Source: Hoylesella enoeca JCM 12259
GTDB taxonomy: Bacteria > Bacteroidota > Bacteroidia > Bacteroidales > Bacteroidaceae
DNA length: 64,000 nt
Direction: 5' to 3'
Assembly (NCBI RefSeq): GCF_000613405.1
Contig: NZ_BAIX01000011.1
Location: forward strand, 1-64,000
Position numbers and translations under genes: made by a program. The notes beneath the pieces were generated by a model. It saw only the letters and a program-made list of their open reading frames with translations, searched no databases and had not been told where the DNA came from. Shown here one piece after another: positions 15,388-25,757 of the stretch. Numbering within the stretch: the stretch's first letter is position 1; every line of letters starts with the position of its first letter.

Positions 15388-18303
15388 ATGATTACCCTAA
15401 TCGTCATATTGGTCTTTACCTCCATCTTGTTGGGAATATACATTTCCATCAAAGCCTTCGGTACTGGCAGCAAACGCGCCAAGGTGTTTGAAGACATCTA
15501 CTTCAGCTTTGAGGATGTCAATGAGATCGGTGTGGTCTACACAAAAAAAGGCGATTATTCAGCCATCCTTAAGATGGACAATCCCGTCAGGAAGTACTCT
15601 GCTGATACGGACGGTTATTACGAGTTCACTTCCCTTTTGGCATCCGTCCTACAAGTGTTAGGTGAAGGATATGCCATTCACAAACAGGATATTTTCGTCC
15701 GTAAGAACTTCAATATGTCGAGCATCGCAGGAAAGGACACCGATGTGAGAAAGCGTTTTCTTTCCGATGCCTATTTCAAGTTCTTCAACGGTCGTCCCTA
15801 TATAGATTCTGAAACCTATCTCACCATCTCCCAACGTGGTCGAAATGGCGGTTTGAAGGCATACGATGCCGACAAGTGGCGCGATTTCCAAGTCAAGATA
15901 CAGAAAGTCCATGACCGTCTGAAGAGCGAGAACATCAACTGTCGCTTTCTCACTGGTGACGAATGTCAGGAATATACCGAGCGTTTCTTTGCTGTTGATT
16001 TCAATAACGAGGTTGTTTCTATGAATGACTTCAAGGTGGAGTCCGAGAAGATCGGCATGGGCGATGACCAGTTGAAAATCTACAGCCTCTTGGATGTAGA
16101 TGATCCCGGTCTTCCCGGCACCCTTCGCCCTTATGCCGACATCAATGTCAACAACTCCGTCATGCCGCAGGATCTGCTTTCCGACCTTAGCACACTCCCT
16201 GATGTAGACACGCTTATTTACAATCAGGTCATCTTTCTTCCCAATCAGAAGCGGGAGATTTTAAAATTGGAGAAAAAGAAGAACCGTCATGCTTCCATTC
16301 CCAATCCGAATAATCAGATTGCCGTTGAAGACATCAATAACGTACTTAATGAAGTAGCTCGTGACGGAAAACAATTCGTCTATGCCCATTACAACCTCAT
16401 TGTAAAGACCTCGGCAGACAGAAACCTGCAAAAGATCACCAACTGTTTGGAGAACCTTTTGGCAAGATACAGCATGCACCTGTCAAAGCGTGCCTATAAC
16501 CAATTGGAGTTGTTCGTTGCCAGCTTCCCCGGCAACTGCTATGAACTCAATGCCGACTACGACCGTTTCCTGACACTTTCCGACCCTGCACTCTGCCTTA
16601 TGTATAAGGAGCGTCAACAGAAAGGGGATGACACGAACCTGAAATGTTACTACACAGACAGGCAAGGCGTACCGATGCCTGTTGACGTGTCAGGCAAGGA
16701 AGGAAAGATTAGATATACCGACAACTCCAATTTCTTTGTCCTTGGCCCTTCCGGCAGTGGCAAGTCCTTTTTCATGAATACCGTCATGCGGCAGTACTAC
16801 GAGCAGGATACCGATATTGTCATTGTAGATACCGGCGACAGCTACGAAGGTCTTTGCAGCTATTTCGAGGGCATATACATCACCTATTCAAAGGAACACC
16901 CCATCTCGATGAACCCTTTCAAGATAGAGAAAGCCGAGTATGAGCAGAACTTCCAGGCAAAAAAGGACTTCCTTAGGAATATCATCTTCCTGATCTTCAA
17001 GGGAAACGGCGAGCCCACAAAGCTCGAAGAAACCATCATCAACCAAACCCTCATAGAATACTTCGAAGAGTATTTCACCCCATTTGAAGGCTTTACCGAA
17101 GAGCAGCGCGACAACATGCGCCATGTCATGGAGCTTGAAGACAAACGTACCGGCAAGTATGAGGAATACGAACAGGAGCTGGAAAAACGTTACGGAGTAT
17201 CTGATGATATTGACGATATAGAAGAAGATGATGACGATGAAAGGAAGAAACAGCGCGACCTCCGTCTCCGTGACAAGCTGCAAGCCGTCATCGACGATTC
17301 CGCCGCTACTGAAGGAGAAAAAGACAATGCGAAGAGCCAGCTGCTCCGTCGCCTTACTCCCGAACTCATAGAGAGTAAGTATCTTCAGCGGATCAACAGG
17401 AAAATCGACAAGATAGAACGCCAGCGTAAGAAGATGAGGGTTACGGAACTCAACTTCAACACCTATTATGAGTTCGCCATTGAGCGTATTCCTCAAATCA
17501 TGAAGCAGGATCAGGTTAAATTTGCCATCAACGAGTTTGCCACGATCCTAAAGCCGTTCTATAAGGGAGGGGAGATGGAATACACACTCAACAACGAAAT
17601 GGATTCCTCCCTGTTCAATGAGAAGTTCATCGTATTCGAAATTGACAAAATAAAAGAGAATCCCGTCCTTTTCCCTATTGTCGTGTTGATCATCATGGAT
17701 GTCTTCACGCAGAAGATGCTCTTAAAGGAAGGCCGGAAATGCCTGGTCATAGAAGAAGCATGGAAAGCCATTGCCACCCCTGTCATGGCCACCTATATAC
17801 AGTATCTATACAAGACAGCCCGTAAACACTGGGCCATGGTCGGCGTGGTAACGCAAGAAATACAGGACGTTACCGAGTCCAAGATTGTTAAGGAAGCCAT
17901 CATCAACAACTCCGGCGTGTTCATGCTACTTGACCAGAGCAAGTTCAAGGACAAATTCGATAATATCAAAAAGACCTTGGCTCTGACCGACATCGACTGC
18001 AAGAAGATTTTCACCATCAACCGCTTGGAGAATAAGGAAGGCCGTTCCCCATTCAAGGAAGTGTTCATCAAACGTGGTCAGGAAGGCGATGTGTACGGCA
18101 TTGAAGAACCGCCGGAGTGTTACATGAGTTACACGACGGAGAAGGTAGAGAAACTTGCCCTGAAACTCTACAAGAAGATTCTCCAATGTGATCATCAACA
18201 CGCCATTGAAGCCTTCGTGCGTGATTGGAAACGCTCCGGAATCAAGAGTTCCTTGGAATTTGCACGGAAAGTACTGAAAGAAAGAAAAGTGTTAGACAAT
18301 TAA
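15388..18303 (+). CDS. traG: TraG, VirB4-like conjugation ATPase
   Basis: 971 aa. Walker A is GPSGSGKSFF near residue 453. Walker B/DE box is CLVIEEAWKAI near residue 785. The motif VVTQEIQDV follows, as in VirB4/TraG proteins that power pilus and channel assembly. One N-terminal transmembrane helix is present. Between Walker A and B sits an extra charged stretch (about residues 590-680) with a run of Asp/Glu (DDIDDIEEDDDDE) and Lys/Arg-rich helices. It is longer than the typical 830-aa Bacteroides TraG, the difference being mostly this insertion. Confidence 0.9.
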   Translation: MITLIVILVFTSILLGIYISIKAFGTGSKRAKVFEDIYFSFEDVNEIGVVYTKKGDYSAILKMDNPVRKYSADTDGYYEFTSLLASVLQVLGEGYAIHKQDIFVRKNFNMSSIAGKDTDVRKRFLSDAYFKFFNGRPYIDSETYLTISQRGRNGGLKAYDADKWRDFQVKIQKVHDRLKSENINCRFLTGDECQEYTERFFAVDFNNEVVSMNDFKVESEKIGMGDDQLKIYSLLDVDDPGLPGTLRPYADINVNNSVMPQDLLSDLSTLPDVDTLIYNQVIFLPNQKREILKLEKKKNRHASIPNPNNQIAVEDINNVLNEVARDGKQFVYAHYNLIVKTSADRNLQKITNCLENLLARYSMHLSKRAYNQLELFVASFPGNCYELNADYDRFLTLSDPALCLMYKERQQKGDDTNLKCYYTDRQGVPMPVDVSGKEGKIRYTDNSNFFVLGPSGSGKSFFMNTVMRQYYEQDTDIVIVDTGDSYEGLCSYFEGIYITYSKEHPISMNPFKIEKAEYEQNFQAKKDFLRNIIFLIFKGNGEPTKLEETIINQTLIEYFEEYFTPFEGFTEEQRDNMRHVMELEDKRTGKYEEYEQELEKRYGVSDDIDDIEEDDDDERKKQRDLRLRDKLQAVIDDSAATEGEKDNAKSQLLRRLTPELIESKYLQRINRKIDKIERQRKKMRVTELNFNTYYEFAIERIPQIMKQDQVKFAINEFATILKPFYKGGEMEYTLNNEMDSSLFNEKFIVFEIDKIKENPVLFPIVVLIIMDVFTQKMLLKEGRKCLVIEEAWKAIATPVMATYIQYLYKTARKHWAMVGVVTQEIQDVTESKIVKEAIINNSGVFMLLDQSKFKDKFDNIKKTLALTDIDCKKIFTINRLENKEGRSPFKEVFIKRGQEGDVYGIEEPPECYMSYTTEKVEKLALKLYKKILQCDHQHAIEAFVRDWKRSGIKSSLEFARKVLKERKVLDN

Positions 18304-18316
18304 ACTCATCAATCAT

Positions 18317-20950
18317 ATGCGTCGTTTCATCGCTATCATCCTTTTGATCCTCTCGGTGACATCCATGTCAGCGCAGTCGTATCATGCCATCAACATTGAT
18401 GCGAAGACCGTGGCAGCCATGACCGCCGCATATGCGATAGAGGAAGAGACAGAACGGAAGACAGCCTCTGATGTAGACTCCATCTTAGGACACTACACCA
18501 AGGCCAGTCTTTCCACAGCCGGCATCTACCTGTCAAAGTTGAAAGACAGGAACGCCATGCGTGAAGTCGGAGTTTTCGGCAGCGATGAGAACTACTATTA
18601 CCAACGCATTCTCTATTTGGTGAAGGACGGCATCATGCCCAAGCTCATTGTCGTTGCAGCCAAGATGGTCAAACAGCCCGACAATGCCCTCTATTGGGGG
18701 CCATACTTGTTCAAGACCACCAAGAATGTCGAGCAGCTCTGCAAGCAGTTTGAACTTGTCGTTACCAATGGAAAATTGTCGTTCAAGGATGTAACTTTCT
18801 TGGTTGTCAACGAGAAGCTGCAAAAAGTCTTCGACTTGGCCCAGCTTGGCAATGTCAACTGGAAAGAACTCTTGGAGAAAGTCGGAGATTTCAACATCAA
18901 AGCAGCCAAGGAGGATATCAAGAACGACATCGGCAAACTCGGAGGTGTACTTGCGACCGCAGGAAAAGGTGCTGTGGACAGCAATATGAGGGACTTCTCC
19001 GCCATTGGCAGGATCTTCAAATCCAAGCCAAGTGAGATTTACCAGTTATATCAGACTTTTCGGAGCAAATATGAAAGCATCCGCAATGCCGGAAATGTCA
19101 AGGCCATTTTGATGAGTGTCATCGGTTCGAATAGTGCAGATGCCGTTTCACGTCTGTTCCAAGTAGACAATTACAGCATCACGGGTTATGTGAGCAACTA
19201 TATCAAGGAGTTGCAAGGCCAGCACTACAAGCAACGCTGGTATATCTATTCAGAGGATAAAGGTCAGAAAGTGGTTGCTACCTACCATCCCTCCCATCCT
19301 TCGAATACGAACAACAGCGATCATTGGGACAACTGGCTCTTTAAGGAGAATTATATGAGGACCGGTACGCCAGACTATCCCACGCTCACCACTTCTGAAT
19401 ACAATCAGTTGAAGGCTGCTGCAGAAAGTGCCACTGGCTGGAGTCCTACACGAAAAGGTGAATATGAAAGGAACAATCCCGGCCATACAATAACCCTAAA
19501 ATACGAAACAGCCTCCTACACTTATTCATATGATAAAAAGGGAGGTACTTTCAGCCATTCAAGACATTGGCGAGGCAAACACTGGACAGTGTATATGACG
19601 GTGACAGACTCATGGAACATCAAGCACGAGGTGCATGAAGAGATTTTCGATTCCGAGTCTATGGACGAAGAAACATTCAGAAAGCGTATGGAGAGCCAAC
19701 TCAAATACTACAACAGCTTGGAGAGCGACAAAGCCGCTTCCCAACGCGTTGTGTATAAGTTAGGCTTCGATGCCAGGAAATACTACACCATAGCAGACGA
19801 GAACAAGATGAAAGGCTGCAACTCCGTAGTGTTTTTAGCCAAGTGCGACGATGGTGCAACCCTTGCAGAGGGGTCATTTAATTGGAAAGAGAATGGAAAT
19901 CAGGGAAGTCACTTGGAAGACCCCAAATCGAAGAATTTCGCTTTGGACTATACACAGGTGAGCACGAATGGGGCCAACGAGCTACAGCAGAAAAAGAAAG
20001 GCTGTCAGGACGAGATTAATAGCCTTGAAAATCAGATTCGCTCCATGGACAAACAGATGAGTTCATTGGTCTTCCAGATGAACCAAGCCAAGATGGCCCA
20101 CGATAACAACAAGGTTGCCGCGCTCCGTGCACAATATGACGCTATCAGCAACAACCAAGCTGCATTGAAACGTCAGCTTTCGCAGGTTCAATCCAACTTG
20201 GCGCAGATAGACAACGCCATAGCGGAATACTATAAAGATCTTAGTGAAGATAATGGCGGTCCTTACCGAATCAATTCCAATATGAGAGAGTTGGAGAGTC
20301 TGTTCCAGCTTTCCTGGCAAGATGCCGGAGAATGGGTTAACGGCGATGGCCAATACACCTTTGTCCGTCATGCCTATTGCGCACAGGTAAAGAGCCAGGT
20401 GACTTATACGGCAGTCTTGAAGCTCCAATCGAAGCCCAAGCATTTCCTTGGCATCCGCATCCACCGTGCCATATTGAGTGTCGATTACAAGCTCTCTGCC
20501 GCCTATTCAGCAGAGAATGTCATAGAGACGATGAATCTTGATATGAGCCTGTCCGAAAAAGAGCGTGCCGCGAAAGTCAACGAGCGTCAGAAACAGTTGA
20601 TGGAAGACATGCCGGACTGTTCCATCACGGTGAGATACAACTATGCCAAGAATATGCCTAATGAGGAAGGTTCAGATGCCATCCATCTGCTTTGGGCAAG
20701 CGACCGGTTAGATGTGGCAAGGGATGTGGAATATCAGCTTAGCGTCATCTATTCCCAGTTAGTTCTTTTGGAAAAGGTCATGAATGACCGCCAGACTATC
20801 AAAGATTTCCTGACTAACCAACTGTTGAATCCCATTACGAGAAAGTCCCGTGGCACTATTGCCGAATACGCCTTAGGGCGATGGACGGACGCAAGTGACA
20901 AAGCCAAGAAAGTTTCTTCAAGCCCCACTTCTCAAAAAGCAAAGCCATAG
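18317..20950 (+). CDS. Large secreted coiled-coil protein of the tra operon
   Basis: 877 aa with a signal peptide (RFIAIILLILSVTSMSAQS, cleaved after about residue 20). Strong coiled coil is predicted by eye around residues 555-640 (QQKKKGCQDEINSLENQI and following heptads). No enzyme motif is visible. It sits between the VirB4 ATPase and two more exported proteins, so a periplasmic or surface part of the mating apparatus is likely. Confidence 0.65.
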   Translation: MRRFIAIILLILSVTSMSAQSYHAINIDAKTVAAMTAAYAIEEETERKTASDVDSILGHYTKASLSTAGIYLSKLKDRNAMREVGVFGSDENYYYQRILYLVKDGIMPKLIVVAAKMVKQPDNALYWGPYLFKTTKNVEQLCKQFELVVTNGKLSFKDVTFLVVNEKLQKVFDLAQLGNVNWKELLEKVGDFNIKAAKEDIKNDIGKLGGVLATAGKGAVDSNMRDFSAIGRIFKSKPSEIYQLYQTFRSKYESIRNAGNVKAILMSVIGSNSADAVSRLFQVDNYSITGYVSNYIKELQGQHYKQRWYIYSEDKGQKVVATYHPSHPSNTNNSDHWDNWLFKENYMRTGTPDYPTLTTSEYNQLKAAAESATGWSPTRKGEYERNNPGHTITLKYETASYTYSYDKKGGTFSHSRHWRGKHWTVYMTVTDSWNIKHEVHEEIFDSESMDEETFRKRMESQLKYYNSLESDKAASQRVVYKLGFDARKYYTIADENKMKGCNSVVFLAKCDDGATLAEGSFNWKENGNQGSHLEDPKSKNFALDYTQVSTNGANELQQKKKGCQDEINSLENQIRSMDKQMSSLVFQMNQAKMAHDNNKVAALRAQYDAISNNQAALKRQLSQVQSNLAQIDNAIAEYYKDLSEDNGGPYRINSNMRELESLFQLSWQDAGEWVNGDGQYTFVRHAYCAQVKSQVTYTAVLKLQSKPKHFLGIRIHRAILSVDYKLSAAYSAENVIETMNLDMSLSEKERAAKVNERQKQLMEDMPDCSITVRYNYAKNMPNEEGSDAIHLLWASDRLDVARDVEYQLSVIYSQLVLLEKVMNDRQTIKDFLTNQLLNPITRKSRGTIAEYALGRWTDASDKAKKVSSSPTSQKAKP

Positions 20951-20986
20951 GCAGCAATTAAGACATTAACATAGATAACAGCAGAC

Positions 20987-21799
20987 ATGAACAAATGGAT
21001 ATACATATCGTTGATGAGTTTATGCCTTCTTTTCATTCCAAAAGAAACCAAGGCAATAGACTTACCTACTGACCCTGCCTCTTTGGAAGCCATGATCAGT
21101 AATCACAAGACGGTTAAGGCCATGTTGGAGTTACGTGCTCTCGCAGAGGAAGGTGTGCGTGCCTATCATAAGAAGAGTATGAAGACAATGGAAGACTATA
21201 CTTCGGTTAACAAGAAGTTGGACAGATACAGGAAGTGTTTCGACATCATCGACCTCATTCTGAACGGTACTGCAACAGGCTTCCACGCTTACAACAGCTT
21301 TGGCAACTGCAAAAGAAACCTTTCCGCCTATTATAAGCTTTTGGACACCTATAAAAAGGAAATTCTCCTGCATGGAGCCGTTTGGTCAAGTGACACCATC
21401 ATCCTTAATGCCAGCCAACGAGCTGTCGAAGGAGTCTTTAAGGGTGTTTCAGAGCTAAGGAAGTCTTATTTGGAGTTGTCAGAACTCGTGTCAGGTGTAA
21501 GAAACTGTACTACGTCTGATTTGATGATTATTCTTAATGACATCAATGATTCTATTGATAAAATAGAAAGTAGCATCAGGCATTCCTACATGGAATTGTG
21601 GGCATATATGACCGTGAGGATGGGATTTTGGAAGAAAGAGTTCTTCATGGCAAGGACTGTCAAGGAAATTGCCACTGATGCTTTGGGACGATGGCTTGGC
21701 AACTCCGTCCAGGCATTTCAATGTTTGGAGCAACACAGGTCATTCCAGCACGCCCCATTGGGTGGTGGCGGTATCATAGGAGGAAGACACTATGACTAA
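20987..21799 (+). CDS. Exported helical tra-operon protein
   Basis: 270 aa. A signal peptide (IYISLMSLCLLFIPKETKA) is followed by helical sequence with few motifs. It overlaps the next gene by eight bases. Position after TraG and before TraJ matches the place of TraH/TraI in Bacteroides conjugative transposons, but I cannot assign the family by sequence. Confidence 0.6.
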   Translation: MNKWIYISLMSLCLLFIPKETKAIDLPTDPASLEAMISNHKTVKAMLELRALAEEGVRAYHKKSMKTMEDYTSVNKKLDRYRKCFDIIDLILNGTATGFHAYNSFGNCKRNLSAYYKLLDTYKKEILLHGAVWSSDTIILNASQRAVEGVFKGVSELRKSYLELSELVSGVRNCTTSDLMIILNDINDSIDKIESSIRHSYMELWAYMTVRMGFWKKEFFMARTVKEIATDALGRWLGNSVQAFQCLEQHRSFQHAPLGGGGIIGGRHYD

Positions 21800-22571
21800 A
21801 TTCAAAAGAATACATATCCTGCTTAGGAACAGGATTACGCTCTTGATAGGACTGCAGGCAACAGTTCTTCCGGCTTTCAGCCAAGGTTATGTGCAAGTCA
21901 CGAAAAACCATGAGGAGTACATCATGCAGCAGTTCACCACAATGGAAACCGGTGCAGGGGCTTTGACCCCACGCTACTATTACAACGCATTCCACAAGAA
22001 ATATCAAAGGACAGCCAATGCAGAGAATAAGCAGATTTTCCGTCTTCACATGAAAGCCCGTGTGGCAGACGAAAAGGTCTATTCCGACAGCATCAAAGCC
22101 TTGACCTCCCGTCGTGCCAAGGTGGAAGCACAGAATATCGTTGACCGCAGCCCCATGACCGATATGGCATGGACGGTCGAGAAAGGCAAGATAGAGGGCA
22201 AGTTGGACATCTTTCAGAAGAACATCAATAAAATCATGCCCTACGGTGGAACGGCAGAAGACTATCGCCAATGGAAGAACATCTATAACTGCCTTCAAAC
22301 CGCCATCAAGATTACCCGTGAGTCCTATCAGGACTTAGGACGCAGGAAAAAGGAGTACATGGCCATCTATAGGGATGTTGTCAGGCGCAATTACCAACTA
22401 ACTCGTCAGTTGCTCGCTTGGAACAGCGTAAAATCCGCAAAGGAGATGCAGAAGAACAGCAAGTCGCCCCAGCGACTTTCATCCATCAACACGGTAGCTT
22501 TCGATGCCCTGAACCGTTGGAAAGTGGCGATGGCCGTAGATGGTTTTTCCAGCAAGAACTACAAAAAGTAG
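21792..22571 (+). CDS. Exported helical tra-operon protein (TraI-like position)
   Basis: 259 aa, with an N-terminal hydrophobic export signal (LLIGLQATVLPAFSQG). The rest is charged and helical. Its C-terminal pattern (INTVAFDALNRWK) echoes the end of the upstream protein (TDALGRWLGN) and of the 877-aa protein (AEYALGRWTD). This suggests a shared short C-terminal feature among the secreted tra proteins, which may be a common docking element. Confidence 0.6.
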   Translation: MTKFKRIHILLRNRITLLIGLQATVLPAFSQGYVQVTKNHEEYIMQQFTTMETGAGALTPRYYYNAFHKKYQRTANAENKQIFRLHMKARVADEKVYSDSIKALTSRRAKVEAQNIVDRSPMTDMAWTVEKGKIEGKLDIFQKNINKIMPYGGTAEDYRQWKNIYNCLQTAIKITRESYQDLGRRKKEYMAIYRDVVRRNYQLTRQLLAWNSVKSAKEMQKNSKSPQRLSSINTVAFDALNRWKVAMAVDGFSSKNYKK

Positions 22572-22623
22572 AAGATAATAAAGTATAAAACAAAATATAA
22601 GCTAACAAGTAAGAAAATCAATT

Positions 22624-23310
22624 ATGGCATTCAGTTCCTTATTATTACAAGCACAGCCATCAGGTTCGCTTCAAGGATTGTCGAATACGATTTCCGACTT
22701 ATCCCAGACTATTGGAGTTGATCTGTTTGAGGAAGACATCGACAACGTTGTCTTTCAGACCAATGAGTTTTTATGTAATCCAGATTTTATCGGGACACAA
22801 GGTCCGTTCTGGTGGATACTTCAAATGAGTATGGCATTAGGAGCCTTGTTCTCTATTATCGTAGGAGCCAGCATGGCTTACAAAATGATGGTTAAGGGTG
22901 AAGCCGTCGATGTATTCAAGATACTCAAAGTAATGGGTATTGCGCTCATCATGATTTTTTGGTATCCCCCCAGCATGACCGGTATGGGCAGTGGCAATGG
23001 CAGCATCTTGGATGCCTTAGCCTATATACCCAACTGTATAGGAAGCTACACCCACGACCTCTATGAGGCAGAAGCCGTGCAGGTCAGTGAAAAATACAAC
23101 GAATTGATGCCATTGCTGCAGAAACGCGATACGATGTATCAAAAAGCGGCAGAAGTAGAAGCAGCATCAGAAGGATTGCAAAATGATGCAAGTATTGATG
23201 CTTTAACAAAATATACCTCTGGTAGCGATGCCGTTGAAGGTATCAAGCTGCTGCAAGGGCCAAAAAGTCATCAGTCTTTGCCGGTCTCATCATTGGCTTT
23301 GATAAGATAG
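22624..23310 (+). CDS. traJ: TraJ, N-terminal part (frameshifted gene)
   Basis: Polytopic inner-membrane protein of the TraJ/VirB6 type. It has hydrophobic helices near residues 62-85 and 100-118, and a central charged loop. The frame breaks at the A-run 23262-23266. With six A's instead of five it reads KKSSVFAGLIIGFDKIVM and continues into the next ORF. The intact product would span 22624-23804 (about 393 aa). The start is preceded by AGCTAACAAGTAAGAAA, a recurrent intergenic motif here. Confidence 0.8.
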   Translation: MAFSSLLLQAQPSGSLQGLSNTISDLSQTIGVDLFEEDIDNVVFQTNEFLCNPDFIGTQGPFWWILQMSMALGALFSIIVGASMAYKMMVKGEAVDVFKILKVMGIALIMIFWYPPSMTGMGSGNGSILDALAYIPNCIGSYTHDLYEAEAVQVSEKYNELMPLLQKRDTMYQKAAEVEAASEGLQNDASIDALTKYTSGSDAVEGIKLLQGPKSHQSLPVSSLALIR

Positions 23311-23312
23311 TA

Positions 23313-23804
23313 ATGTTTCTTGCGCTGGTACTGTACCGGGTCGGCTGGTGGGCCACCATATTCTGTCAGCAGATACTGTTGGGCATGCTGACCATCTTCG
23401 GCCCTATCCAATGGGCGTTTTCCGTCCTTCCAAAATGGGAGGGAGCATGGGCCAAATGGCTCATCCGTTACCTGACAGTCCATTTCTATGGAGCCATGCT
23501 CTATTTCGTAGGTTTCTATGTGCTGCTGCTGTTTGACATTGTTATCAGTGTTCAGGTAGAAAATCTTACCGCTATTACATCATCTACTGGTACAATTAAC
23601 GGCTATATACAAAATGCCTTCCTGACTTGTGGCTATCTCCTTGCAGCTTCCGTGGTTGCTTTGAGATGCCTGAACTTGGTTCCAGACCTTGCCGCATGGA
23701 TGATCCCTGAAGGCGACACCGCCTTCTCTACCCGCAACTTTGGTGAAGGAGTGGCATCCTCCGTCAAGTCAAGTGCCATGTCCGTTATGCCCCGAATACA
23801 TTAA
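23313..23804 (+). CDS. traJ: TraJ, C-terminal part (frameshifted gene)
   Basis: It encodes the remaining helices (LALVLYRVGWWATIF, LGMLTIFGPIQWAFSV, then two more) and the signature WAKWLIRYLTVHFYG, typical of TraJ. It is followed by the usual traK. The protein probably forms the inner-membrane pore of the mating channel. Confidence 0.8.
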   Translation: MFLALVLYRVGWWATIFCQQILLGMLTIFGPIQWAFSVLPKWEGAWAKWLIRYLTVHFYGAMLYFVGFYVLLLFDIVISVQVENLTAITSSTGTINGYIQNAFLTCGYLLAASVVALRCLNLVPDLAAWMIPEGDTAFSTRNFGEGVASSVKSSAMSVMPRIH

Positions 23805-23816
23805 AATAACAATGCT

Positions 23817-24434
23817 ATGGCTGTATTAAAGAAATTAGAAAACAAGATAAAGTTGGTGCTGATTATTACCAGCCTGTTTTTGACAGGTTGTGTCGTTATC
23901 AGCCTTGGGAGTCTTTTTGTTGCCAGAGGCATGGTCGCTGATGCCCATAAGAAGATTTATGTCCTTGATGGCACTGTACCTATTCTCGTCAAACAGACTA
24001 CGATGGACGAGACTTTTGAAGTGGAAGCAAAAAGCCATGTGGAAATGTTCCATAATCTCTTCTTTACATTGGCTCCCGATGACAAGTATATTGATTATAC
24101 CATCAAGAAAGCCATGTACCTTATAGACGAGTCCGGTCTTGCGCAGTACAACGCCTTGAAGGAAAAAGGCTTTTATAACAATATCATCGGAACGAGTACG
24201 ATATGCAGCATTTTCTGTGATTCCATCAAGTTAGACAAACAGAAGATGACCTTTACCTACTATGGCCGCCAACGCATTGAGCGTCGTACAAGTATCTTGA
24301 TGCGTCAGCTCATTACCGCCGGAAGCCTAAGGAGGGTTCCGCGCACTGAGAACAATCCTCACGGTTTTATCATCTTTGGCTGGAGGACGCTTGTCAATAA
24401 GGATCTCTCCGAGAATCAGAAAACCAATTTCTAA
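23817..24434 (+). CDS. traK: TraK, VirB8-like conjugation protein
   Basis: 205 aa. One N-terminal transmembrane helix (about residues 14-36) is followed by a periplasmic domain with VEAKSHVEMFHNLFFTLAPDDKYIDY. This HVxxFHxxFFxLxPDxxYI pattern is diagnostic of Bacteroides TraK. It is expected to bridge inner-membrane and periplasmic parts of the channel. It sits 12 bp after traJ. Confidence 0.88.
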   Translation: MAVLKKLENKIKLVLIITSLFLTGCVVISLGSLFVARGMVADAHKKIYVLDGTVPILVKQTTMDETFEVEAKSHVEMFHNLFFTLAPDDKYIDYTIKKAMYLIDESGLAQYNALKEKGFYNNIIGTSTICSIFCDSIKLDKQKMTFTYYGRQRIERRTSILMRQLITAGSLRRVPRTENNPHGFIIFGWRTLVNKDLSENQKTNF

Positions 24435-24454
24435 CATTAAAGTATTGAACATTT

Positions 24455-24778
24455 ATGGGACTGAAGAAAATCATTATGGGCGAACCTATGCCAGACAAGA
24501 ACGACCCGAAATATAAGGAGCGTTACGAAAGAGAAGTGGAAGCCGGTAAACAGTTTGCAGACAAGAGCGGTTTGAGTTGGCTGGCCATGAAGATACAGAC
24601 GTTGGCCAACCGCCATCGTGTAGGTTTCCTCGTTACCGTATTCGGTATTGTGATAGGTTGTTTTGCCATTAATATCTTCAATATGGTACGTAGCTACAAC
24701 GCTTCTAAGACTCACCGATCTACTGCCGTAGAGCAGGTAGATTCCGCATTACATCAAAGACGTATCATAAATAGATAG
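24455..24778 (+). CDS. TraL-like small membrane protein
   Basis: 107 aa. A charged N-terminal half is followed by one transmembrane helix (about residues 58-78). It lies between traK and traM, the place of traL in Bacteroides conjugative elements. The assignment rests on size, topology and position. Confidence 0.65.
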   Translation: MGLKKIIMGEPMPDKNDPKYKERYEREVEAGKQFADKSGLSWLAMKIQTLANRHRVGFLVTVFGIVIGCFAINIFNMVRSYNASKTHRSTAVEQVDSALHQRRIINR

Positions 24779-24782
24779 TAAA

Positions 24783-25757
24783 ATGGATGTAAAGAAAATT
24801 AATTTCAAAGACCGAAAATATGTCTTTCCCGCAATTCTATACCCGTTGATTTTGTTTGTGGGATATTTCATTATTGATACTGTAAATACTGATGTATCCG
24901 ATAATGACCCTCGTTTGAAAACAACGGATTATTTGAATTCCGACCTTCCCGCAGCCAATACAGACAGTGTATTGGGTGGCAAGTTGGACAATGCCGAGCG
25001 TGAGTATGGACAAATCAATGACCTTTCGGGTGTTGAGAATATTGAAAACGATAGGGATTCTATCAATAAAAAAGAGGATTACAACTCGCAATACAGTGCC
25101 CGGGAAGCGGAAATGGTTCAACGGCAGCAGGAACGGCAACGTGCGCAGCAGGAAGAACAGCGTAGGATACGAGAGATGCAAGATCGTGTCCGTCGAGGTA
25201 ATGCCCACTCTCGCAGTTCTTCGTCAACCGATAATTTTGTCGCTCCTGTCAACGACTCCGAGATTGCACGTCTTGACCGTAGGAGAAGACAGCGTGAAAT
25301 GGAGAATATGAATGACGATCTTAATGGCGTCGCTTTCGGTTCCCCTTCACGTCGTGGCAGATATGGCAATGAAGACAGTTATGGGGGTGATGGGGAATAT
25401 GGTCTGCCCGTAGCCGGTTCGCAGAACGGTGCTAACAACCTATCTTATGGAAATAACGGCTCTTTGGCTTCTTCCAGAACGGACGATAATGTTCGTGGGG
25501 CAGGAGAACAGCCGGAGGGAGTACCTGAAAAGGTAGTCAAGAAAAGAAAGATTTCTTCTGACTATTTCAATACCATTTCCTCTTCTTCCACAGAAGAGTC
25601 CAAGCTCATTAAAGCCATCATCGACGAGGATGTGAAAGCACAGGAGGGCAGCCGTGTGCGCCTTCGCTTGTTGGATGATGTGGAAATTGGCGATATGACC
25701 GTCAAGAAAGGGACTTATCTCTATGCCAGATGTCAGGTTTCGGGCATCAGCGAGTGA
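24783..25757 (+). CDS. traM: TraM, N-terminal part (frameshifted gene)
   Basis: One transmembrane helix near the N-terminus (about residues 14-33) is followed by a long Gln/Arg-rich coiled-coil and a disordered Gly/Asn/Ser-rich linker. The C-terminal TraM domain then starts (KLIKAIIDEDVKAQEGSRVRLRL). The frame fails at the T-run 25738-25740. With one more base the domain reads on as QRVKGTVQSIFSK. TraM is VirB10-like and spans the periplasm. Confidence 0.82.
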   Translation: MDVKKINFKDRKYVFPAILYPLILFVGYFIIDTVNTDVSDNDPRLKTTDYLNSDLPAANTDSVLGGKLDNAEREYGQINDLSGVENIENDRDSINKKEDYNSQYSAREAEMVQRQQERQRAQQEEQRRIREMQDRVRRGNAHSRSSSSTDNFVAPVNDSEIARLDRRRRQREMENMNDDLNGVAFGSPSRRGRYGNEDSYGGDGEYGLPVAGSQNGANNLSYGNNGSLASSRTDDNVRGAGEQPEGVPEKVVKKRKISSDYFNTISSSSTEESKLIKAIIDEDVKAQEGSRVRLRLLDDVEIGDMTVKKGTYLYARCQVSGISE